From the NCBI RefSeq assembly GCF_028502605.1, contig NC_079236.1, positions 2,294,001 through 2,358,000 of the forward strand: a stretch of DNA of 64,000 bases. Direction: 5' to 3'. This document shows positions 50,901 to 61,410 of this stretch, one piece after another. Each line of letters opens with the position of its first letter. Position 1 is the stretch's first letter. The DNA comes from Trichoderma breve. Its lineage: Eukaryota; Ascomycota; Sordariomycetes; Hypocreales; Hypocreaceae. The position numbers were made by a program, and so were the translations under genes. The notes under the pieces were generated by a model. It was given only the letters and a program-made list of their open reading frames with translations, was not told the DNA's origin and made no database searches.

Positions 50901-53186
50901 TGGCTCATTATTGGCCGTCATCGTGAAGGACTTTATCCCATGTGGGGAGTATACCACACGCGCTGGTGGATGGTCCAGAAGATTGTAAGCATTTGTGGAA
51001 AAGGGATTTTTAACACCAATGACAGCACAAAACGGCTGTACTACCGACTGATGGGGGCGAAGATTGGCAAAAATGTCAAGATTACTGGCACTTCTCTTGG
51101 TGAATGGGATCTTCTCGACATCCGAGACAATGTAACCCTTACACGCTGTCTATGTCGTCCATTCGCAGTTGAAGGCAACACATCCATGTATCTGGGCCGA
51201 ATTGTTATTGGAGAAAACGCCTCTATTGGTGTCTCCTCGATAATAGCACCAGGATCTATAGTTCCCCCGAATACTTGCATAGGGCCGAATTCTTCTAGCT
51301 GGGAGCTTGAAGATGCTGCTGAAGAGAACCGAGATCTCTCGCCTAGCCAAGCAGTAAAACCTCATATACTACTCACCTGTTTTCTTACTGTACCGCTTGT
51401 TGTCATCTCATGGGCCTTATCGATGCTACCTTGGATGGGTGGTCTTGTCGGTATGGTTGGAGACATGGCCTTGACAGACGCTTCAACAGTGAGGGATATC
51501 CTTGATTGGTTTTCCGATGCAAGGCGAGTAGGATTCCACTCTCTTGCCTTGATACTGCGCACTTCTATCAGCCCCTTCATCTTCTTTGCGTTTGCCGTAC
51601 TCGTGAAATTGCTGTTGGATGCTTTGTTGGGAAAGATGACCTTCGGTACAGCGAGAGACCGAGGAGCGATTACTATTTGGCGAGCTGCGTTGATGAAGAC
51701 CCTATTACCAGTATCACGCCTGCACGATGTGACATCCATGTTTGGACAACATTATGAAGCAACATCTGTAGCCGTACGGCTGCTTGGCGGTCGAGTTGGC
51801 AAGCGAGTCTACTGGCCAGGTACGGGCCCCAGCATTGGTGACTACCATCTCTTGGATATTGGGAATGATGTCGTGTTTGGCTCTCGCTCCCATCTTATCA
51901 CCTCAGATGGTATTGGCTCCGAGAAGATTACTATTCAAGATCGTGCCATGATAGCGGATCGGGTGTGTCTCCTCCCAGGTGTGACAGTCGGCGACCACAC
52001 CACTATGGGCTCTGGCGCTTTGACACGCCGGGGGAAATCATACCCATCTGGAGGCACCTTTGTGGGCTCCAAGGGTCGTGATTGTGTCCATCTTTCTGGC
52101 GGCCATAGCACAGGATACGATGAGAAGAAGCCGGTTCAGCACCGCATGCGGCACATGAGCAGTGATGATACTCTCGCTGGCGTCAACGTGGACTCGAAAA
52201 AGAGCTCCACACAAACTAGGATTCAACGCACGGGCAGCGAAGAAACGCTAGCTGAATCACGCACTTCAGGAGTGAAGAAAAGCAAGACACGCCATGGTAG
52301 CCCAGAGGAAGTTTTCACATCCTCTGAGAGCGATACATGTGATAGTGGATCGGAAACGGCGGAGGCAGACCGCATGTCCCCATTTGGACGTGCGTTCCAT
52401 CTTAAACTTGCGCCTTATTATGTCCTGGGGCCATTTATTATCTTCTGCTATTCTTCCTTCATCACCGTCTTCACATCATTTTATTGGAATGTACCGACAG
52501 TGGCCTGTGTACAGCTGGTTGATTATCTCATGAACCTGTTCATATCTCGTGAAATCGCTATAACGTTCGATGTTTTCGTGCTTTTTCTCGTAGCTTGGGC
52601 TGGTATCGCGGTTTTATTCACAACCATGGCTGTACTGGCGCTCCTCATTGTCATCGCTAGTAAATGGATCCTGCTAGGACGCCGTGCGCCTGGAAACTAC
52701 GATTGGGATAAATCTTCTTATTGCCAGCGGTGGCAGCTCTTCCTGAGCATCGAACGGCTTCGACGCCACTGCTATCATAGCCAAGGAGTCCTGGGGCTCC
52801 TCACGGGGACCAGCTGGATTGTCTACTACTTTCGAGCATTGGGGGCCAGCATCGGCAAAGATTGTGCCCTTTTTGCCAACGGCAGCCCAAGTTTGATGTT
52901 TACGGAGCCCGATTTAATCACTTTGGGGGATCGAGTTTCCATTGACGATGCCAGTGTCGTGGGTCACATCAACACTCGAGGCAAATTCGATCTGAATAGA
53001 CTGAGCATAGGAGATAGATGCGTGATGCGGTCAGGGAGCAGACTACTCAGCGGCGCCACGATGAAGAATGACAGCTGCCTTTTAGAGCATACGCTCATTA
53101 TGGGTGGCGATGTAGTAGAAGAGAATTGGACAATGCAGGGATGGCCTGCCGAGAGGCATACCGGGAAACGCACAGCTATTGAATAG
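47968..53186 (+). CDS. NRPS-like membrane synthetase: adenylation, carrier, six TM segments and three left-handed beta-helix domains (1700 aa)
   Basis: Exons 47,968-48,935, 48,997-49,296 and 49,352-53,186; introns are 61 and 55 bp. The adenylation domain has A3 LILFTSGTSGTKK (about 275-287), A5 SYGMTE (418-423), TGD (499-501), A8 GRSKEVINRGGE (515-526) and the A10 lysine in KVLR (616). A carrier domain has LGGDSL with Ser804. Then three repeats of two membrane segments followed by a hexapeptide-type domain (LbH about 990-1070, 1235-1315 and 1583-1680), each introduced by KWxxxGRxxxG and LGAxIG-type motifs. This A-T-(TM-TM-C) times three order is that of bacterial epsilon-poly-L-lysine synthetase; I recall a fungal epsilon-polylysine synthetase from Epichloe. 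The product here is unknown. A His replaces the usual Asp of the A4 motif, so the substrate may not be an alpha-amino acid. No tailoring genes adjoin it. Confidence 0.9.
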
Positions 53187-53628
53187 GGTCACCAGCTGTT
53201 GGCTGCGATTGAGCTGAGATTGATGCTTGCCAGTCATTGATGAGTAGAAGGCAAAAAAAGAATTGGGCTTCATCTTGCTGAGAGAATTTGGTTCGAATTG
53301 CGATATGGTATGGAAATGAAGGCTTTAGATAGATCTTAATAAATATACTTGATATTTCTCTGATTGTGGTAACGAACAAGTAGCAGTTTATAACAATGCC
53401 TCGTACCGCCTAACATTGGTGATTGTCTCCATCAATAGCCAATGGTGTTCGTAATGGATTTAATTGGTTGCACTTACAGCGGTGCTGACCTCTTTTCGCT
53501 CACCAGATGTTCGAGATGCCCCTTTGGAGCACACCCACCTGGCCTACGCGAATGTCGAATGAATGCAATGCGCATACATGATCCAGATTATCGTTATTAT
53601 CGTCATTATTATTCAAGACGTTGTACTT
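53187..53628. other. Convergent 3' spacer between the NRPS-like gene and MTR3
   Basis: These 442 bp hold the 3' ends of two converging genes. An AATAAATATA-type sequence at 53,338-53,347 could serve polyadenylation of the NRPS-like mRNA. I see no coding or RNA gene. Confidence 0.5.
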
Positions 53629-54550
53629 TTAGTTTTGAGAATTGCCAATAACTTCGCTGAGAGACGCCGATATCAACCCATGTGTTCCTTTACTCGCCTG
53701 CACTGCCCTGGAGACAAGTGACTGATGATTGTAAGAAGCTGCCGAGGGCAGCCGACCTTTGAACCACAGATTTGTGATCTCATCTCTGTTGGGTAGGTAG
53801 GCCACGCAGCAGGCAGCAAGAATAGACTCATGCTCCAAAGCCACCGGGTCAAGCACAATTGACGTTTCATCGCCATCCTTGCCCGCTACCAAGGCGGCCA
53901 CTCCTCCGGAGACGGTGTCGACGCAATCGATACCTGCGTCGGCAATCGCTGCAGAAGCGACTGTGATACACCCACCTAGCACGTTCATCACATCCCATTC
54001 TTCGACTCGCCGCTCCACTGCATCCTGGCGAGTCGACTCTCCCTCGATAATGGTCACTACGACATCGACACCACTTTTGGGCCATCGGTCGGCAATCAGG
54101 GCACCGCGAAGAGCCGTTTCCAGATGCGTGCTGAGATCCTTTTCGCTTGAGTCACGCAGATAGCCTCTGCGCTGTTTCGTGGCGAAAGGGGCGAACTTGA
54201 CGTGAGTTGAGAGCACCATATAAGGAGAGAATGGCGCAGAGCGTGGGAGAGACCTGGGCCCATGAACGGTGCATGTTAGCTTCATGCCAGAGCCATACTC
54301 GCCTTCTCTTGGCTCAATTTCCAGATAGGCTGAGCCAGATGCGGATGGTGTAACTCCTGTCTTGAGATCTGGAGTGAACAAAGTCTTAGTCTCCAGTAAC
54401 AGCTATCTCATCATAAGAAGGGCTCTCACAAAGTGGCCGAATAGCATCGGGCGCTCGTTGGCGGCGCGAAACTGCATCCAATTCGCCATCGTCGTAAACT
54501 GGCGGTAAACTGGAACCTCCTGGTCCATTTACTCGTCTCCGATCTGCCAT
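53629..54550 (-). CDS. MTR3: Exosome core subunit MTR3 (RNase PH-like, 286 aa)
   Basis: Mtr3 is one of the six RNase PH-fold subunits of the ring of the RNA exosome, which processes and degrades nuclear and cytoplasmic RNA; the eukaryotic ring is catalytically inactive. Exon 1 is 54,430-54,550 (MADRRRVNGPGGSSLPPVYD...IRPL) and exon 2 is 53,629-54,368. The 61-bp intron (GTGAGA...CTCCAG) restores the family signature LKTGVTPSASGSAYLEIE. Other signatures are FAPFATKQRRGYLRDSSEKD, LETALRGALIADRWPKSGVD and VVVTIIEGES. An earlier acceptor after ACTAAG would break the frame, so the CTCCAG acceptor is chosen. Identity as MTR3 rather than RRP46 or RRP41 rests on the LRDSSEKDLSTHLETALRG pattern and the N-terminal extension. 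Confidence 0.9.
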
Positions 54551-55044
54551 GATGATTTATTTGCTGGCTGCATGTCCTTGAGCAGCAGCGTGAAGAACTT
54601 TTTTGCCCTTCAAGTGAGAAGCTCAGAGGCTGGGCCCACTGTATTTTACTAGGGGAGCTCTCGTTGTTCTGAGAAAGAAAAACTGCTATTGCCTGATGAG
54701 GCATAACTCAGGTACGTACTATTCTACCAGCAGCTCCGGAATTGGAGGCGCTATTTGATTAAGCGGGTGGGGCACTCGTATATATGCATATCGATATGGC
54801 AGCTGCCCACTCACTACAAATTCTTGCGCGCTGAAATTTTTCTTTGCATCGCAGCAACCTTCTTCACTCAGCAGCACAAAAGTGCCATGGCTAATTTCTG
54901 CCTGCGTTGGTGAATACTGCTGCAGTCATATATCAAAAGGACATGGTATATGACGCAGCTGCAGTTGAAAGGGTAAGCAATTCCTGCACATGCCTCATCG
55001 TTCGACGGCGCCAGCCAACTCGCATTTCACCGTCCACCAAACAT

Positions 55045-55121
55045 CTACATGATGATTTTACACACTTTTCTGTTCCCGCGAACCCTGAGCGCAGAACTAA
55101 CATGCATCACCATCTGACCAA
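55045..55121 (+). ncRNA. Box C/D snoRNA, U33/snR55-like (18S guide)
   Basis: It lies in intron A. Box C is ATGATGA (55,049-55,055), a D' candidate is CTGA (55,085-55,088) and box D is CTGA (55,114-55,117). The guide upstream of box D, ACATGCATCACCAT, pairs along 13 bases with the 18S rRNA segment GTGGTGGTGCATG, using two G-U pairs. Counting five bases from box D places methylation on the U that yeast snR55 and human U33 modify (yeast 18S U1269). Human U33 has almost the same guide. rRNA sequences are from memory. No long terminal stem is evident. Confidence 0.75.
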
Positions 55122-55282
55122 TCACTTTCTTCTACCAATCATGCTATACACATGATACATCAGTCAACTAACGCTGGACTGCTTAGGATATTCTAACTGC
55201 TGCTATTGCTGCTGGATACTCGCCTGAGCGTTGTACTAATGTCATATGGTAAGCTTGATTTTTTTTCTGCACTTCTTTTAAC

Positions 55283-55366
55283 GTCGATGATGAGAAACCT
55301 TTTTTCAGTTCTGCTTCTGAACACCCTGATGACTCCTAAATTACCAAACCAAGATCTCTGATATCA
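55283..55366 (+). ncRNA. Box C/D snoRNA, U38/snR61-like with a second U24-like guide (25S)
   Basis: It lies in intron B. Box C ATGATGA (55,287-55,293), D' CTGA (55,317-55,320), C' TGATGA (55,327-55,332) and box D CTGA (55,358-55,361) are all canonical. The guide before D' (CAGTTCTGCTT) is the exact complement of 11 bases of 25S, AAGCAGAACTG, and the plus-five rule points to the A methylated by snR61/U38 (yeast 25S A1133). The guide before D (ACCAAGATCT) complements AGATCTTGGT and points to the C that U24 modifies in yeast (C1437). So one RNA appears to carry guides that yeast holds on two. rRNA segments are from memory. Confidence 0.8.
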
Positions 55367-55910
55367 TCTCTAAAACCAACTGTCATGTTTCAACCTTTGC
55401 ATGTTGTTACAAGTTGCTAACCTTTCTTCTCTACCATGTAGTAATGCCTCGATAATCATTCCTTCTAACTCATGCCACTCAAGCACTTCGCAAATTGGTA
55501 AGTGAAAAATTTTCTGCTAGCCGAACCTGGCTCGAGATGTAGAGTGATGAAAACAAGTCTATCCATTCAACGATCTCGTCTAAGCCAAGTCGTTCTTCTT
55601 TCATGGTACATGTTTACGCATACTACCAGGGATGGAGTTGTCCACTCGATGTCATACGGCTCTCGTTGTCTTGTTTGTGGGGGGCTCGTTTTGAGTTTTC
55701 TGCAGGCGAGGCCGGCTGGACGAATGAGTAAACCGGCTTTCTGATATGCTTCTCTCGACGCTTCTTCGGTGTACATTGCTGCTGGAGGTTTTCGAAGCAA
55801 TGCTAACACCTGGAAAGACTTCATAGGCGCGCTGAGAAGACGATTCAGTGGAACGCATGTTTGACGTTCCGTTCTAGCTCAATCATCATATTTACGTAGC
55901 GAGGTAAGTC

Positions 55911-56388
55911 GTAGAGGCTCGAAATCAATTCCCACCAAGCAGGCTCTTTGTCTCTTGGATAAAACTGTTATTGCAGGGCCCCTGTGGGAGATCCCTCCTT
56001 GGGGATGTCAGGATTTAAATATTATCTTTGAGAAAATGAAAAAGAAAGAATAATAAAATTGCAAGACTTATGTCCCTGACTGGCTACAATTCATTTTGTG
56101 ATAATTCGTGGTCTGTCTCAGCAAACAAGCCATGAGTATGTGAATACCGAAATTCACGTAGAAACGCTTTCGTGGAGGCGCAGATGAATGAGGTGGGCTA
56201 GAGCAAGTACCCAATATACCTTACCTTATGCTTAAGTCATAGCACCTCAGATACCAGCCTTTGAAGTTTGGCTTTTCGAACATCCAAACTAAAACTCAAC
56301 CTAGGACCAGCGGCACAAACAGAAGACTGCGAGAGGTGTAGAATTCCATCAGCGCCTGGCATTTTGTTCTATTGCGCATCACTCACTA
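55911..56388. other. Spacer between the snoRNA host gene and TTI2
   Basis: It contains the possible last intron and 3' end of the host transcript, an A-rich stretch near 56,030-56,062 with AATAATAAAA that could be its polyadenylation signal, and the TTI2 promoter. I see no gene and no clear TATA box. Confidence 0.5.
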
Positions 56389-58270
56389 ATGGTTCCCATC
56401 ATGCATGAGTCTTTGCTTGGCGAAGCCAATCGCGAAAGGCTGAGTGCGCTTCAATCTGGTATGTCTGGAATATGATCATGGCCGTCAACCTTACGCTTGT
56501 CCACTGAACGATGCTTTTTCTGTAGAAATAAGCCAAAAAAATGAATTAAGTCTGCAGGATATCTCATCCAAACTACTGGATGCAGTTGCTACAGAGGTGA
56601 CACTACCAACCCATCTTCGGCTAGCTGTCGCATCATCTCACATTGCATCATCTCCCATGTACAGGCACTTCGCGATGTAGGCCTAGAACTCTTCGACCGT
56701 GTTAACACTCTGTTGGTCACTCGTGCGGGCATTCAAGAAGAGCAGCGAGCCCTATCGGTCCCAAATGAAGAGATTTTGCATGTACGAGGCCTCGTTAGGC
56801 CAATAGCCGAAAAGCTAATCAAACCCCCCATGGACAGCACAAATAATACCGGGCAAGGTAAGAGCCATCTCCTTGTGAAGTAAGATGAGGAATACATACT
56901 AAAGCACCCCTGTGATTTAGCTGTCGACTATACTGCTCGCTCTTTGGCCGCTGAAGTTGGCCTGGCACTACTGGTTCTCATTTCTCTTCTCTGCAGCTCA
57001 TCGTCAGAGCCTTTCACTCTCGATGACACAACCTTAGTATATATTGTTACGTATACTGATAAAGATGATGCCTGGACAACTGAAGAATCCTCACGGCTTG
57101 CCGCTCGCCTGGTGGAAATCAGCCTGGCCGATGATAAACTAGATACGTTCATTACCCAGTGTTTGCTCCATGATACGCTTCGGCCTCTATTTTCCAAATC
57201 ATCTGCCAGGTTAAGCGCCTCCGGAAGGCCATCGAAAATCTCTCAGCCGCCCAGTGGCATGCAACCTAAGACATCACTTGACATCATCTCCCAGGAGCAT
57301 GAAAAACTTCATGCTGCATCAAGTTTAAAATGGGGAATTATCTCATGCAGTGTATGTTACAAACTCATTGAGTAACCCGAGCAGAAAAACTAATTCACTC
57401 TTAGAAAATTGCTGTGGGCCGTCACTGGCCTTTGTTTCTTCCGATCCTACTCTCACTAGCTGAAGACCACAATACGGCCGTAAGGGTTAAAGGGCTGAGA
57501 ATTCTTGGCTACTTTCTAGACAAATGCCCCTCAAACACAATACTATCTGCCGGCGTTGACAACGTCATACAGGACGCAGTTTTCCCTACACTGCTATTTT
57601 TACCCTCCACGACACCTGAGAATGAGTCTATAGAACTCCTATATCCAGCGTATCGCGTCCTCCTTCAGGTAGCACAGCTAGATCCAGATGCAAAGAGTTT
57701 ACGAAGACGGCGTTTCCTCGACAAGCTTCTGAGAGATGGGATCTTTGTGGGACATTATCACGCCTCACAACATGCCCGAATTGTTGAAGTTCTTATGAAC
57801 ATGACAAAAGATATTATCTCATGCTTGGGAATCTTCACGGCCAAGCACCTTCAGGTAAACATCATTGGCATTGTCAATATCATCACCGTAGTGTACTGAC
57901 AGCTTTCGGGCAGAACCTTCTTCAGTTGTTTTCTACGACGCTATCCGATCCTTTTGCCTTGGCGTACCCGCCATTAGTCTCTGCAACTACGGAAGCTTTG
58001 AATGCAACGTTGGTAAACTGTTGGCCAAGAATCTCCTCACCTAGACATACCGATCAAGTACTTCACATGATTTCACTGTGCTGGCTCAATCTTAAATCTT
58101 CACAGCTACCGACTGAAGGTATAGACCAGGTTTCAACACATCTTATTCATACATCGACAATCCTGCAGTCTCTATGGAATCGAGAAGGCTCTGCCCCTCC
58201 TGCGCAATTGACCGCTGTGTTACAAAAAGAGCCTCGACTTGTCGAATTAATCCCCAATATCCTGAAATAG
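56389..58270 (+). CDS. TTI2: Tti2-like protein (TELO2-interacting protein 2; 523 aa, six exons)
   Basis: Tti2 is part of the Tel2-Tti1-Tti2 co-chaperone complex that stabilises PI3K-like kinases (ATM, ATR, TOR) with Hsp90. Exons: 56,389-56,458, 56,526-56,596, 56,665-56,857, 56,921-57,351, 57,405-57,854 and 57,914-58,270. Introns are 53-68 bp with GT-AG ends. The protein is helical and HEAT-like. A central region of family type reads RHWPLFLPILLSLAEDHNT, then VRVKGLRILGYFLDKCPSN. A later exon carries LSDPFALAYPPLVSATTEAL, followed by a WPRI segment. An in-frame ATG at 56,401 is an alternative start. The second intron (56,597-56,664, without a strong branch point) is the least certain junction. 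The 3' end converges on FIG4 with 50 bp between. The function is assigned from the overall pattern, with moderate certainty. Confidence 0.78.
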
Positions 58271-58320
58271 CAGAGCGTGCGGGATATTTGTTTATACCTG
58301 TAACGAGGGTCGGATAGCGT

Positions 58321-61300
58321 TCAATCCAGAGGTTGCTGTTTGAAGAATGATTTACCCCGAAGCCACTTCCCATAGGCCTTGTATCTCTTCTTGGGTGCAT
58401 CCTCTTCGGTAACGGTTAGGGGATTTTCGCCTATTTTAACGAGCTCTGAGTAAACATCTGCATCCTCGTCGATACCTGTCACCATAAGGCCTTGATCAAG
58501 CCAAGTGCCATCGACATAATCCTTATATTCTGATGAGTCGATATCTACAGGGGTATCGCTAGAGACGACGAGCGGGAGGTTTTGTGGATGACGAATATAA
58601 CGTTCATAATCTTCCGCCTCGTGAGGCTCTACGACTGGGTTCAGAGCGTCCTTTACCGCCTTGGTAAATGTCCACTGCGTCGTCTTAGATTTTTCGAGAT
58701 CCGACGGCTTCTCCTTCAATGTGTCCGCCGAGAGAGAAGCTTTGGCTGGCGATATGGTGCCAGGACCACTGTAGATGCCCCAAATCTCCCTGCTTTGCGA
58801 CCCCCCCTGCGATGGTCGTAGCCAGTCGTTTCGAGACACATCCCTTCCTGTTACTCTGTCAGAGGGTATAGACGAAGCATTGTCCCCCATGTCTGGCGAG
58901 AGCGTCTGTTGGCGGTAGGTCTGAGTCGAGACTAGCGATTCAGATGGTGATGTTGGCTCCTTCTTTACTTTTCTCTTCTCGAGATCGACATCACCATCAG
59001 TTCGGACTCGGAAAGGGCTGAGATCATATCTACCGTCCTGAGTTGCCTTCAGAGGTATATACTTTATGGTAGAGTTCATCTTGTACGCAAACATCTTAGG
59101 GAAGGATGATAGAGTAGCTGGTCGATAGTACTCTAGCCAGTAATCATCGAAGGATTCTGCGTTCTTACAACGGCGAAGAGCGGTTGGCGCGACAAATGGC
59201 GGGATTTTCCGTTCCTCGAGATAAGCTGGTGTGAACCAATTGATGTAATTAGGCCTTCCCGCCTCTGTCCATTCCTTCGGGCTGGCGTGGTGAAGGTAGT
59301 AGTCTGTTGGCAGATCCCAGAGCATGGGTTGACCATGTGAGAAGATATAGTTGCCAAGAAAGAGATTGTATGCCTCTTGTCGCTGACTGTCAAGGAACGA
59401 GTTGTTGTAATATCGCTTGAAGCTCTCTATCATATCTCGAGAGTGGCTGGTCCACTGATTGATCTTTCGATACGTTTCCATCGTGTTGACGAGCTGAGAA
59501 CCGCCGTACTGTACCGCAATTGTATCTCCATGGTCATGCCACATGTGGGTGAAGAGATTTACAGCATCTGTATCGTACTCGACAGAGGTGTTTTCAAGTA
59601 TTCCAAGGGCGTGAAGCTGATGGCCCAGCGCACGCTTGCCGATGACGAACTGCGCGGCATTTGTGCGATCTAAGCAGTCGATACAGTTGGTGCGAGCAAT
59701 GCCGTTCTGGGCCGTCAGGGGGGTTGTGATTCCGTCGCCGTTTTGAAAGAAGCCGGTTGTTTTCAGTACTGACTCGGCGATGGTTTCCAGATTCCCAATG
59801 ACATCGCCGCCACGAATCTTGGACGCACGGCTCATGTCCCACGCCTTGTGTATGATCTTCTTATCGGTTGGCAGGAATTGGTTGAGATAGTCTATAGCAT
59901 GTGTATACTCTGCTAGCAGCTTTGACTCTCTAGGCGTTCTTTCTCTGGATTTGATAAGGTTGAGAACGTATATCGGAGCACCGTACCGCTCAAATAGATT
60001 GTCGAAATGGAGAGCGGCGGCGCTGTAGAATGGATCTACCAGATTAAGTTCAATGGGCGGTTTCGGAGTCACGCCAGTGCTGTCCTGGGTCCAGTACAGA
60101 GGTATGCTTCCACGATGCTGGACGTATGAGGTGTACTGAGGACTGCAGTACGGCCTGGGACCAGGAGCGTGGAAGGATGTTGTCAAAGATTCAGCAACGA
60201 TTTGCTCCGTCTCAACATCATTGGCGACATATCCCTGATATTGAGTGAGAAAGTGATGATGTTAGTGTTAATGGACATCCACAACTTACTAGGTCGTTTG
60301 CACCTCGTTTAAGGAAGCGGGCACCTGCAAAATATCGTGACCGCCTGGCAATCACAGTGATATGAGCAGTTCGGCCATATATTGAAAGTGCTGTGCCTCG
60401 TTAGTTAGCAGTACATGTAGGCTGGTAACGATTAATAACTTGCCTGCTTGGTCTATGTATCCATGTATGATGGGCCGGCACCAGTCGTATGGGTCCTGAA
60501 GTACGTTGACGGCGGGCTCCAGCAGATAGTTATTCCACACAAACATCGAGTTGAGATCTTCATTCGGCCAGGGTACAGTGCCATTCGCTAAAGATGCCCT
60601 CTCTCGTGTAATATTGTGCTGGAGAGTTCGAGTAATGTCATATGAATAGCTGTAGTAGAATGACTTGGTCAGGTCCAGTGTGTTCAAGATGGTTAAGAAG
60701 CGCTGTTCCTCTGGTTTGTTGCGAACATCAACCTTGGAGCGTCCCGGCGTCAGCGGTATCAGCTCAGTCCCTTCTACCTGGTGGATGTAATGGCCCCCAA
60801 TCATGGCAACAGTGCTCTTCTTGGTGATGAGAAGCATGTAATACGGGCCTGTGAATTTGATAAAGCCAAGTAGCCCCCAGGTTGTACAGCGCAGCTTGAT
60901 GCCACCAGATGCGCGGTTGCCATCATCGATGGTGTCGAGGAGCTGATTCACTTCTCTGAGGCTGTAGATGATCTTGTCATCAGTGATATTCAGCTCGGCG
61001 CCTTCTGTAGTCCTGTCGATTTTCAAAATGCGATACCGCCTCTCACTCACATCCACCCCCACCATGTAGTAACGGCTGACAGTCTCGTAGAGGGTGAATT
61101 TGTGCATTTTGTAAAACGACGGTCCGTCGTCCTGGCTGCTTTCAGTGTCGCCGTCATCGTCTTCAGCCGTGGGGTTTGCGGCTCCTTGCGCGCGAGCCGC
61201 TGAATCAGGGCTTGAGACGCGGGCGAATGGTTTCGCCACGGCTGGCTCATCGTTGTCTTCTTCCGGTTCGCGACTCCATCCGTTGGCAGTATTGGGCGAA

Positions 61301-61410
61301 ACGACACTGGGAGACTCGATATTCTGCTGCAGCAGGGAGGCCGGGATGCTGACGTCTGAAGTCACTGGCTGAGATGGGTCGTAGTCATGGCCTGGGGTGT
61401 CCTGATCCAT
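58321..61410 (-). CDS. FIG4: Polyphosphoinositide 5-phosphatase FIG4 (SAC domain, 993 aa)
   Basis: Fig4 forms a complex with Vac14 and Fab1/PIKfyve on vacuole membranes and dephosphorylates PtdIns(3,5)P2 while also activating its synthesis. Exons: 60,444-61,410, 60,290-60,390 and 58,321-60,234. The first intron (53 bp) starts with GC rather than GT (AG|GCAAGT), has a GCTAAC branch point and ends CACAG; splicing restores [20 protein letters not shown] and then [20 protein letters not shown]. The second intron is 55 bp. The SAC catalytic motif [12 protein letters not shown] is at about residues 537-548 (Cys540, Arg546). An acidic, disordered N-terminus precedes the conserved [21 protein letters not shown] charged C-terminal extension follows the SAC core, as is usual for Fig4. 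The start is the first ATG of exon 1. Confidence 0.97.

Larger units (their letters stand above)
54779..55910 (+). ncRNA. Putative noncoding host gene for box C/D snoRNAs
   Basis: A TATA-like TATATATG (54,779-54,786) precedes short exons lacking any sensible reading frame. Three clear introns are visible. Intron A is 54,973-55,186 (GTAAGC, branch ACTAAC, CTTAG). Intron B is 55,249-55,441 (GTAAGC, branch TGCTAAC, TGTAG). Intron C is 55,498-55,826 (GTAAGT, branch TGCTAAC, CATAG). Exons between them are 62 and 56 bp. Introns A and B each contain a box C/D RNA, and all three are longer than introns of neighbouring protein genes. This is the known layout of filamentous-fungal snoRNA host genes, where the spliced RNA itself has no product. 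A possible fourth intron starts at 55,904 (GTAAGT). The ends of the transcript are estimates. It is divergent from MTR3. Confidence 0.75.

Noticed and set aside
47968..53186. A secondary-metabolite gene cluster around the NRPS-like gene
   Set aside because: Both sides are housekeeping genes or noncoding DNA. There is no transporter, regulator or tailoring enzyme next to it.
54951..55155. A small protein-coding gene in the snoRNA host region
   Set aside because: The frame crosses a good intron (GTAAGC, ACTAAC, TTAG) and covers the snoRNA. The spliced exons have no shared open frame.
55498..55826. U3 or U14 snoRNA in intron C
   Set aside because: The spacing of box C to the next CTGA is long enough for U3, but the 5' rRNA-pairing boxes of U3 and the rRNA-complementary domain of U14 are not visible.
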